Source: CAZTYW01 sp964617695 (GTDB taxonomy: Bacteria > Chloroflexota > Dehalococcoidia > UBA2247 > RBG-13-53-26). Taken from it: DNA of 7,060 bases. Location of the stretch: positions 1 through 7,060 of the forward strand of contig CAZTYW010000082.1 in the NCBI GenBank assembly GCA_964617695.1, written 5' to 3'. The position numbers and the translations under genes are program-made. This document shows, one piece after another, positions 1 to 5,513 of this stretch (positions are counted from its first letter, which is position 1; each line of letters opens with the position of its first letter). Below the pieces are notes generated by a model that saw only the letters and a list, made by a program, of their open reading frames with translations, had not been told where the DNA came from and did not search any database.

Positions 1-32
1 CAGTCTGCCCTCAGCTCGTCTGCGGCAGACTG
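1..32 (-). terminator. Hairpin after the signal peptidase gene, possible operon terminator
   Basis: CAGTCTGCC (1-9) is perfectly complementary to 24-32 with a 14-base loop. An alternative smaller hairpin pairs GTCTGC (18-23) with GCAGAC (25-30). It lies 22 bases downstream of the peptidase stop. Whether a U-tract follows cannot be seen, because the minus-strand sequence beyond it is outside the window. Confidence 0.35.
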
Positions 33-54
33 CGCCGAAGCACTGACTTAAGAA

Positions 55-1245
55 CTAGCCAAAGATACTGACAACCCTGCTGAAGAAGCTCTTGACGTGG
101 ATAGGCACCCAGCCCAACTTGGGAACGCACCACTGCACCCGGCCCACGAGCTGATCAGCGTACACGGGCTGAGAGTCAGGGCTTGAACTGGCATCCCCCT
201 TGGTAATGAAAACCGGTGAGCTCTGCTGGCGCACCTCGACCACGCGGTGGACCACCGTGTTGTCACCGCGAGTGAACTGGATAATGTCGCCCACTACGAT
301 CTGCTCCGGAGGTACCTCGCGAACTATCACCAGATCCCCCGCGGCTATAGTCGGCTGCATGCTGCCGCTGACTATGGTTACCGGCCGAAAGCCCACCAGG
401 CCAAGACTGACCCACATGAGCGCCACGCCGACGATGGCGACCGCCGCCCAGCCAGCCACGGACGAGCTCTTCCGCGGCTTTGGCGTGGCCCTGAGAGGCT
501 TCGGCTCTGCCTCACCGTAGAGACTCTGAACCACCAGGTAGCCCACGACAGGGGCCAGCGTGCCTACGAAAGCCCGGATGATCCAGGCCAGGTCAGGCAG
601 GAACGGAGACAGCCACTCGAAGGCTTCCAGCGTTCCCCTGTAGGCTATGGCTGCCCAGGGACCTCCGATCAAGACCAGTACACAGGCCAGCATGTTCTCG
701 GCCATCAGGGGAAGTGCCGTCCCGCCGAAGAAAGGCAAGGTTAGCGGATGCTGCAACGTGCCCAGGGGAATCATGAGGACGGTGTACAGCAGTGTTACCG
801 CCGCCACCATAAGTGCGGTATTGTGCTGACTGAAAGGCCGCAGCAGGTAGGCCCGGCTGAACTCAAGGCCGATCAACGGGGGTGCCCAGATCAGAGAGTT
901 GAGGAAAACCTGATACAGGCTATGCCCATACGGACTCTCGCCAAACGCCGTCAACAGACCCGCTATCACCAGGCAGGCCACCTGGAATGCACCCAGCAAC
1001 AGGCCGAGCCAGATGACTGACCCGGGCAGTCCCTGTTCGCCCACCCGACTGTGCCTGTTTAATAACAGCACGACCCCCAGGAGCACGCCCCAGAAAATGG
1101 GAGGGACAACGTAGATTCTGGCAAAATCACTGAACAGGTGGGGCACGACCAGGTAGATGACCAGATATATTGCCACCAGCAGACCCAGGACGCCCACCCA
1201 GCCCCTGACCGAGTACGCATGCCTGTGCCAGTAGATCCTGTTCAT
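55..1245 (-). CDS. Signal peptidase I, archaeal/ER (SipW-like) type, fused to an N-terminal multi-pass membrane domain
   Basis: This 396-residue membrane protease probably removes signal peptides outside the cytoplasm. The S26 domain spans about residues 286-380. It has the Ser box SGSM with nucleophile S295, then GDIIQF and the VVHRV box with H333, where bacterial Lep-type enzymes have Lys. KGDA (D351) and SPD (D357) supply the third conserved acidic region. His in place of Lys places it with SipW, archaeal and ER peptidases. Hydrophobic stretches lie near residues 16-36, 44-62, 76-99, 113-126, 143-162, 181-202 and 221-241, followed by a basic linker (about 248-260) and a last segment near 263-284. 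A usual SipW is about 190 residues, so the first 240 residues are an extra domain that I cannot assign. It lies 173 bases downstream of three genes with SipW-type signal peptides, its likely substrates. The ATG has only a weak, close GGAG in front. The protease call is firm; the substrate link is inference. Confidence 0.88.
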   Translation of the reverse strand: MNRIYWHRHAYSVRGWVGVLGLLVAIYLVIYLVVPHLFSDFARIYVVPPIFWGVLLGVVLLLNRHSRVGEQGLPGSVIWLGLLLGAFQVACLVIAGLLTAFGESPYGHSLYQVFLNSLIWAPPLIGLEFSRAYLLRPFSQHNTALMVAAVTLLYTVLMIPLGTLQHPLTLPFFGGTALPLMAENMLACVLVLIGGPWAAIAYRGTLEAFEWLSPFLPDLAWIIRAFVGTLAPVVGYLVVQSLYGEAEPKPLRATPKPRKSSSVAGWAAVAIVGVALMWVSLGLVGFRPVTIVSGSMQPTIAAGDLVIVREVPPEQIVVGDIIQFTRGDNTVVHRVVEVRQQSSPVFITKGDASSSPDSQPVYADQLVGRVQWCVPKLGWVPIHVKSFFSRVVSIFG

Positions 1246-1291
1246 TGCTCCGCGGCTCTTCCCTTTTTTGCTGAATGATCAGGCCACTAAC

Positions 1292-1334
1292 AGGTGGGCG
1301 AGGGAGCGCCCCAGTTTGCTACCCTCGCCCACCT
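1292..1334 (-). other. Strong hairpin between cargo genes and signal peptidase gene
   Basis: AGGTGGGCGAGGG (1292-1304) is perfectly complementary to 1322-1334. The stem continues as AGC/GCT (1305-1307 with 1318-1320) past one bulged base. It starts 84 bases after the last cargo stop and ends 46 bases before the peptidase start, in transcription order. No T-run follows on either strand, so it is not a textbook terminator. It could end part of the transcripts or stabilise the 3' end of an abundant cargo mRNA, giving more cargo than peptidase. Confidence 0.6.
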
Positions 1335-1418
1335 TTGACCTACGTCTGCTTAGCTGGCATTTCGCCTTTCCAGCAGGCTCCGTCATGGTCTAGCTAGTCT
1401 GACACTCTCCGCCGAGCA

Positions 1419-2075
1419 TCAAACCGGGCCGGAGACGTGGATGGTCATCCGGTAGGTGTACTCGGCTCCCTGCTCCGCTTCCTGCAAGACATGCACGATA
1501 GAAGCGATCAGCACCTTCCCGTCGGGAGGAATAATCTTCGGCACATTCTCCAGACCGTCCAGCCAGCCCACCTCAAACCCGGGTGGGTGGGGCCAGGGAG
1601 GACCAGTCGGAGGCGTATCCCAATCGTACTCGCCGCCGGGGTACTGTGGATAGGTGACACTGACTCCGTCGATCTGCACAGGCACGCTACCGCAGTTGTG
1701 TATGGTGGCAATCATCTTGCCATAGTAACTGGGGTAGGCGTTGTGCACTTCGAACTCGATCGTCTCCCTCAGTCCATCCCCATCCAGATCAAACAGGTCA
1801 CACCACGTCCAACCCACGTCCTTGTCCAGCCGGAAAGGAGCCCCGATGAACCCATCGGCAATCGACTCGTCAGCCCCTGGGACGGGGCCGCCGTAGTTGT
1901 GTCCGGGCGGGTCATTGGTCTCCTGCTGCACAAACTCGACGCACAGGAACTCAACCTTGGCCGTACCGGTGATGTTGAGGAAATCGCTCCAGTGGCCGTA
2001 GGCTGATCCCACAACGGCCAGGCACACTGTCAAGGCGATGAACAGAAGAGATACCTTCCCATAACTCCTCTTCAT
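1419..2075 (-). CDS. SipW-type signal peptide protein, TasA/camelysin-like cargo (paralogue C)
   Basis: This 218-residue secreted protein is the third and longest of three tandem paralogues. It has a basic N-terminus, a hydrophobic core at about residues 9-23, and AYG/HWSDF, which resembles the SipW-type cleavage region; cleavage is likely after G27. The body shows the layout shared by the three: DLDGDG (D96, D98, D100), which looks like a calcium-binding loop, then a strand ending in HNAYPSYY (111-118), then HNCGSVPVQI (126-135), and a last strand MTIHV near the end. An insert of Pro, Gly and Trp residues (about 143-172) sets it apart from its sisters. The ATG overlaps the stop of the upstream paralogue as ATGA, and a GGAGGT five bases upstream sits inside that gene's last codons, so the two are probably translationally coupled. 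A fibre or surface-layer role is inferred from TasA relatives; enzymatic function is not visible. Confidence 0.8.
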   Translation of the reverse strand: MKRSYGKVSLLFIALTVCLAVVGSAYGHWSDFLNITGTAKVEFLCVEFVQQETNDPPGHNYGGPVPGADESIADGFIGAPFRLDKDVGWTWCDLFDLDGDGLRETIEFEVHNAYPSYYGKMIATIHNCGSVPVQIDGVSVTYPQYPGGEYDWDTPPTGPPWPHPPGFEVGWLDGLENVPKIIPPDGKVLIASIVHVLQEAEQGAEYTYRMTIHVSGPV

Positions 2076-2605
2076 GACCCACCTCCCTCGTTCCAGTTGA
2101 CGAACTCAAATATCATCTGGAACGTGTAAGTGCCCGGATCGTTTGTGTTCACGTGCGCCTCAAGACTGCAAGGTTTTGACTCGGACGGATGGATCTGGTC
2201 ACCGATGGCTATGCCTACGAGGGAAAGCTCGATAGCGCCAGCGACTCCTTCCAGAATGTCGAGGTCGTGCAGCACAACGGGCACCGAGCCGCTATTGTGG
2301 ATGTCGAACCCGACAAACGCCGAGTAGCACATATAGCCATTTTCTATGCTGACTACTATCGTATCGAGCTCCCCGTCGCCATCACTGTCGACGCAGTTGA
2401 TGACGGCCGTCCCCGTGTCCGACGGCCCACCAGGCACGAATGGCTGCTCGTTGTCGGTCACGGTGCAGTTAAGGAACTCCACGGACAGTTGGCCGGTATC
2501 CACCTCCCCGTCCATCGTCAGGGTCTTGCCCCAGCTGGCATAGCTAGCACCGACGGTAGCCAAGCAAAGCGTCAATACCAGGCAAAGAACACCTACTCTT
2601 TTCAT
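2072..2605 (-). CDS. SipW-type signal peptide protein, TasA/camelysin-like cargo (paralogue B)
   Basis: This 177-residue secreted protein has a hydrophobic core at about residues 4-19 and the cleavage region ASYA/SWGK, with likely cleavage after A23. The mature part holds DSDGDG (D73, D75, D77), a putative calcium loop, then a strand leading to ENGYMCY (88-94), HNSGSVPVVL (103-112), and a final strand with VNWNEGGG. C71 and C93 match Cys positions in paralogue A and may form a disulfide. The reading frame extends upstream to a GTG at 2623. I prefer the ATG at 2605, because a good GGAGGT lies seven bases before it and the protein then begins MKRVG, like its sister's MKKVG. It lies 109 bases downstream of paralogue A and overlaps paralogue C by four bases. 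The family call rests on the signal peptide type and paralogy; the function is inferred as an extracellular structural protein. Confidence 0.8.
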   Translation of the reverse strand: MKRVGVLCLVLTLCLATVGASYASWGKTLTMDGEVDTGQLSVEFLNCTVTDNEQPFVPGGPSDTGTAVINCVDSDGDGELDTIVVSIENGYMCYSAFVGFDIHNSGSVPVVLHDLDILEGVAGAIELSLVGIAIGDQIHPSESKPCSLEAHVNTNDPGTYTFQMIFEFVNWNEGGGS

Positions 2606-2612
2606 GGCTTGT

Positions 2613-2618
2613 ACCTCC
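2613..2618 (-). promoter_or_regulatory. Shine-Dalgarno that decides the start of paralogue B
   Basis: GGAGGT on the minus strand lies seven bases before the ATG at 2605. It falls inside the alternative longer reading frame that starts with GTG at 2623, so it favours the shorter protein. Confidence 0.7.
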
Positions 2619-2714
2619 GCCACTCACTTGTTCGCTACCACGTCCACCGTTCAATGGTGGCTATGCGAGAGCCCCGGGGACAGCCCCCGAGACCCCCGCA
2701 TCGTGCCGCCTGCC

Positions 2715-3221
2715 TCATCCACCAGCCGCATTCCACTGCACGGTGTGTACCACCGCGCTCATTGCCAGGGTCTGCCCCTGAGGTGCACACTGTTCAAGAT
2801 GCAATCTGATGGTCACAGGCAACGACTCTCCCGGATGTATCTGGACCGGGAGCTGCGGCGTGTCAATCGCGACCGTGCAACACTCCTCTGGAAGTTGGCA
2901 GACTATGCCCGTCACCTGGATAGGAATGGTACCGATGTTCGCGATCTCCACCTCGTTGTAGTAGTTTATGCACGGATATGCATTCACCACCGTCACGTGC
3001 AGTATCTGGGGATCCTGCGGGTCAACCGCACAGGTTATCGAGCTGACGTCCTTCTCGGGAGGCTCATCATCCCACGCTTGGCCCTCGACCCACACTGCAT
3101 CGACGACTCCTGTTGCCACCGTCCCATTGACGAACAGGTCCTTGGTCCAACTGGCGTAGCCAATCCCCACAACAGCCAGACACAGCACCAAGGCCAGACC
3201 CAGAAGTCCTACCTTCTTCAT
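2715..3221 (-). CDS. SipW-type signal peptide protein, TasA/camelysin-like cargo (paralogue A)
   Basis: This 168-residue secreted protein is the first of the three paralogues. It has a hydrophobic core at about residues 4-20 and cleavage region GYA/SWTK, with likely cleavage after A23. The shared body is recognisable as VVNAYPCINYY (78-88), ANIGTIPIQV (94-103), QIHPGES (127-133) and a final strand with VQWNAAGG. The acidic calcium-like loop of its sisters is replaced by DPQDPQ (67-72), so this copy has probably lost metal binding. The mature part holds six cysteines (C64, C84, C108, C114, C115, C145), more than the sisters; C64 and C84 align with C71 and C93 of paralogue B. The ATG follows AAAGGAG at ten bases. 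It lies 202 bases downstream of the OmpR-type regulator gene and leads the cargo run. Its role is inferred to be extracellular and structural. Confidence 0.8.
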   Translation of the reverse strand: MKKVGLLGLALVLCLAVVGIGYASWTKDLFVNGTVATGVVDAVWVEGQAWDDEPPEKDVSSITCAVDPQDPQILHVTVVNAYPCINYYNEVEIANIGTIPIQVTGIVCQLPEECCTVAIDTPQLPVQIHPGESLPVTIRLHLEQCAPQGQTLAMSAVVHTVQWNAAGG

Positions 3222-3398
3222 CTCCTGTCATCTCCTTTCTTCTCGGGTCCAGATGGAGAGCAGACAAGGCATGATCCGCCCGCTTGCTTTCTCCCTTATC
3301 ACTCCCTCACATCTGTCCCTCTATCCGTCTCTGCCCTGATCGACCAGTCACTCCGCCTCACGGCCAGACTCAGGGCGTACCTCCACTTCCTTGGAATA

Positions 3399-3412
3399 GT
3401 CTGTAAACAGAC
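3399..3412. promoter_or_regulatory. Palindrome between the OmpR-type regulator and the cargo genes, candidate operator
   Basis: GTCTGTAAACAGAC is a 6+2+6 inverted repeat, 178 bases upstream of paralogue A and 11 bases after the regulator's stop. Read on the minus strand it holds CTGTTTAC, close to the CTGTTAAC found in the repeat array at 4270-4300. There is no T-run after it, so it is a poor terminator. An operator role for the cargo genes is possible but unproven. Confidence 0.3.
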
Positions 3413-3423
3413 CTGTCAGCCTC

Positions 3424-4170
3424 TTACCGGTTCCGCGTCCAAACAACGCTGCCCGCCGAGGTGAATCTCGGCGTCAGATACCCTGAAGACTTGTGTGGTC
3501 TGGCGTCGCCCTCTGCTTTGCGGGCAAGACGATACCCCGCGCCCCGTTGGTTCAGGATGAAATGACGCGATCCGGAGTCCAACTTGTGGCGCAGGCGCGA
3601 TACATAAAACCTCAGCGAATCATCAGTCACCTGCTGTTCCGGCCAGACCTGCAGAAGGAGCTCCCTCACCGGGACAACCCGTTCCCTGGTCAGGGTGAGG
3701 TAAGCCAGAAGGCGAAACTCCGTAGGGGTAAGCCTGACCGACCGCCGCTCCAGCACTGCGCTCTGTTCCTCTACATTCAGGAACCGGCGCACCCTGTCGA
3801 GATATCCGTGTTTGCGCCGCAGCAGAGATTTCACTCTGGCCACGAACTCGGATACACTGATCGGTCGCCTTATGTAATAATCAGCACCTCTTTGAAATCC
3901 GTTGACCAGGCTGAGGTCTTCGCCTTCGTCGCCAAGCAGAATAACGGGTATGCACGACAGTTGCCTGATTCTCTGACAGAAGTCGACGGATTCTGTGGCT
4001 GACAGACGGTCTTCCATGACAACTACGTCAGGCAGCGCCTCATACACTTTTCTCATGCCTTCGGCCGTGTCTCGATAGGTCATCACCGCAAACCCCTCGT
4101 TTTCCAGGGCAGTATCAATCAAACCTACTACATCTACCCCGTCACTTATGATCAGCGCCGTTGGTAGCAA
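3424..4170 (-). CDS. OmpR/PhoB-family regulator with a degenerate (pseudo-)receiver
   Basis: This 248-residue DNA-binding protein has an N-terminal receiver (about 4-118) and a C-terminal winged helix (about 140-217). The winged helix is typical: LTPTEFRLL (147-155), then DDSLRFYVSRLRHKL (183-197) as recognition helix, and RGAGYRL (209-215) as wing. The receiver fold is recognisable but its phosphorylation site is not. In PDVVVMED the residue aligned with the phosphoacceptor Asp is E53; the acidic pair is reduced to S9-D10; the switch Thr/Ser is G80 (VILLGD); and the conserved Lys is R102 (RRPIS). It therefore probably works without phosphotransfer, and no kinase gene is nearby. The start is TTG, preceded three bases upstream by GAGGGGGG. 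About 30 residues beyond the winged helix have no recognisable motif. It is likely to control the cargo genes downstream and perhaps itself, through the repeats at 4270-4300. The family is firm; the target is inferred. Confidence 0.87.
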   Translation of the reverse strand: MLPTALIISDGVDVVGLIDTALENEGFAVMTYRDTAEGMRKVYEALPDVVVMEDRLSATESVDFCQRIRQLSCIPVILLGDEGEDLSLVNGFQRGADYYIRRPISVSEFVARVKSLLRRKHGYLDRVRRFLNVEEQSAVLERRSVRLTPTEFRLLAYLTLTRERVVPVRELLLQVWPEQQVTDDSLRFYVSRLRHKLDSGSRHFILNQRGAGYRLARKAEGDARPHKSSGYLTPRFTSAGSVVWTRNR

Positions 4171-4173
4171 TTT

Positions 4174-4181
4174 CCCCCCTC
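4174..4181 (-). promoter_or_regulatory. Purine-rich ribosome binding site before a TTG start
   Basis: GAGGGGGG on the minus strand ends three bases before TTG (4170-4168). No ATG or GTG fits the N-terminal beta strand of the receiver better, so the TTG start rests on this site and on domain length. Confidence 0.5.
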
Positions 4182-4269
4182 AGTAGACATGCAATACGGT
4201 GGGCTGACGTCTTGTGGGATACCCCCCTCTTCCACCACTCCCACTATGGGCAAGACTACCACAGCAACA

Positions 4270-4300
4270 GTTAAGCAGCGGTTAACAGCGGTAAAGCCAG
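4270..4300. promoter_or_regulatory. Three tandem 10-11 base repeats, candidate OmpR-type operator
   Basis: On the plus strand GTTAAGCAGCG, GTTAACAGCG and GTAAAGCCAG follow each other without gaps. One-turn direct repeats of this kind are how OmpR/PhoB-family dimers bind. The array ends 100 bases upstream of the OmpR-type regulator start. A weak -10-like CATAGT lies about 21 bases closer to the gene (4248-4243, minus strand), with the array in the place of a -35 region. The repeats are seen; binding and promoter activity are inferred. Confidence 0.42.
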
Positions 4301-4557
4301 CATCTCAAGACGGTTACCTCGCGCCGAGAAACGCATTACAGTCCAGTGACAGTAACCCCGACAAGGCAAGGCTGACGTCCTGGCTTGTGGCTGAGGTCCC
4401 ATGGCCAGCGGGCCATTCGGCTCGAGCGGCGCGAGGCTTGCCCGATTGTCAGATGGATGAATGCGCTCGCTCAGATCATTGCGTGTGCGTAGCTACGTCA
4501 ACGAAAGGCAGACAAAGAGAGGGACATCGACGCGAGGAGACCGCCGCAGACACGGCA

Positions 4558-4586
4558 CCGGACATGGTTGTTCCACATGTCACCGG
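4558..4586. repeat. Inverted repeat in the inter-regulator gap
   Basis: CCGGACATG (4558-4566) pairs with 4576-4586 through nine base pairs with one bulged A and a nine-base loop. No T-run follows, so its role is unknown: an operator or an RNA hairpin are both possible. Confidence 0.4.
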
Positions 4587-4725
4587 AGAGGCAGAAATCC
4601 GGGTGACAGGGCATGAGAGTGGCCTGCGACATGATACTGAAGGAGGTTCAGGGAAGGCAGCCGCGGGCGCGCAGCGGATAGAGTAAGGTCGGCACCTTCC
4701 GGTTAGCGTGGCTCCCAAAAGGCTC

Positions 4726-4764
4726 TGCCCGCAATGCCTGCACGGCGTTTGACGCCAACGGGCA
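4726..4764. repeat. Two-level inverted repeat downstream of the LuxR-type gene
   Basis: An outer six-base stem, TGCCCG (4726-4731) with CGGGCA (4759-4764), encloses an inner five-base stem, GGCGT/ACGCC (4744-4748 with 4752-4756), with loop TTG. It lies just beyond the T-run of the terminator at 4769-4793 in transcription order. Confidence 0.35.
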
Positions 4765-4768
4765 CACG

Positions 4769-4793
4769 AAAAAGGGGCCTAGTTCGGCCTCCC
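4769..4793 (-). terminator. Probable intrinsic terminator overlapping the stop of the LuxR-type gene
   Basis: On the minus strand GGGAGGCC pairs with GGCCCC (one bulged A, loop of six bases that holds the TAG stop), followed at once by TTTTT. The stem is short but GC-rich, and the T-run is in the right place. It would separate this gene from the OmpR-type regulator 608 bases on. Confidence 0.45.
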
Positions 4794-5513
4794 GGCCGGT
4801 ACTTTGGGGGACATCAGCTCCCCAGTTGCCTCCAGATAGAGCCTGGCGGCGCTCACTCTGGCATGCCTCTGCTCGAAGTCCGTCTCTGACTTGAGCTTCC
4901 CGTACACGCTGTTAATGTGACGCTCCACCGTCTTCACATCAATGAAAAGGGCCTCCGCTATCGTCGCATTCGTGTACCCTCTGGCAAGCAGATTGAGCAC
5001 TTCTGACTCTCTGGTGGTGAGCTGTTTGAGGAAATTGTAGCCGTCCCTCTCCGTGAACAGGAAGGTGGACAGCGAGGGGTCAAGCACAATCTGGCCCTGA
5101 CTTGCAGCCAGGACGATTCCGCAGAGCTGGTCTATCTGGTCCAGCGACTGCTTGAGGAAGACTGCCATGCCACCCGGGCCGCCAACAGCAACCCTTCTCA
5201 ATGACTGCAGGTCCTCGACATCGTAGGACACCAGCAACAGCACTAGTCCCATGGCGGGGTTTTCGAGGCGCACCTGTTGCAGTTCCTCGAGCACCTCTAC
5301 TTCAAGCTTCTTGGTACCCACGAGCAGCACGTCAGGCTTGAGGTCCGATAATGCCCGTCTCAGAGCGGCCAGGTGACCATTCGCGGAAACACCGAGCAGA
5401 TCAAATGGGGCGTGCAAAAGGCTGAACGAAAGAGCAGTCCTGTAGATTTCCTGGTATATCTCCTGCTCTTCGACTGCATACAGTCTGATGGTCTTTGATT
5501 TGCTGCTGGCCAT
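4779..5513 (-). CDS. NarL/LuxR-family regulator with a receiver lacking the phosphoacceptor Asp
   Basis: This 244-residue protein has an N-terminal receiver-like domain (about 9-137) and a C-terminal LuxR/GerE HTH (about 163-227). The HTH is canonical: LTTRESEVLNLLARG (165-179), IAEALF (185-190), and KTVERHINSVYGKL (194-207) as the recognition region. In the receiver, the acidic pocket is E15-E16, the Lys is kept (FLKQSL, K121), but the aligned phosphoacceptor in PDVLLVG is G66. Normal phosphorylation therefore seems impossible. After the HTH, residues 208-217 look like an insert compared with ordinary NarL proteins, before SAARLYLEA. The ATG has AGGGGTG two bases upstream. It stands alone between gaps of 310 and 608 bases and no kinase is seen. 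The pattern resembles Dehalococcoidia regulators as I recall them. A role in controlling the export module downstream is only suggested by position. Confidence 0.87.
   Translation of the reverse strand: MASSKSKTIRLYAVEEQEIYQEIYRTALSFSLLHAPFDLLGVSANGHLAALRRALSDLKPDVLLVGTKKLEVEVLEELQQVRLENPAMGLVLLLVSYDVEDLQSLRRVAVGGPGGMAVFLKQSLDQIDQLCGIVLAASQGQIVLDPSLSTFLFTERDGYNFLKQLTTRESEVLNLLARGYTNATIAEALFIDVKTVERHINSVYGKLKSETDFEQRHARVSAARLYLEATGELMSPKVPAGRPN

Larger units (their letters stand above)
4171..4778. other. 608-base intergenic region without a convincing gene
   Basis: It separates the two regulator genes. It holds the repeat array at 4270-4300, a hairpin at 4558-4586, a two-level hairpin at 4726-4764 and the terminator next to 4779. 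A plus-strand open frame (4189-4686) has no ribosome binding site and no protein-like pattern. The region is long enough for a long leader or a small RNA, but nothing shows one directly. Confidence 0.5.

Noticed and set aside
816..888. CAAX-type (CPBP) protease motif in the membrane domain of the signal peptidase (LEFSRAYLL)
   Set aside because: The spacing is ExxR, not EExxxR, and the later His motifs of that family are not seen.
1390..1397. CTAGCTAG palindrome after the last cargo gene
   Set aside because: It is only eight bases with no repeat elsewhere or clear partner, so there is no support for a site.
2606..2623. GTG start six codons upstream for paralogue B
   Set aside because: The best Shine-Dalgarno lies inside these codons, and the shorter start gives an N-terminus like that of paralogue A.
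2672..2679. CCCCGGGG palindrome between paralogues A and B
   Set aside because: It has no loop and no T-run in GC-rich DNA; chance is a sufficient explanation.
2604..3464. Plus-strand open frame of 286 codons
   Set aside because: It runs opposite paralogue A and both flanking gaps. The minus-strand gene has a signal peptide, a good ribosome binding site and paralogues; this frame has a random-looking sequence.
4638..4646. Strong Shine-Dalgarno-like AAGGAGGT on the plus strand
   Set aside because: No start codon follows at a usable distance, and no protein-like frame begins there.
4189..4686. Plus-strand open frame of 165 codons in the gap between regulators
   Set aside because: It has no ribosome binding site and no domain or hydrophobic pattern; its many Arg, Ser, Thr and Ala residues look like translated GC-rich noncoding DNA.
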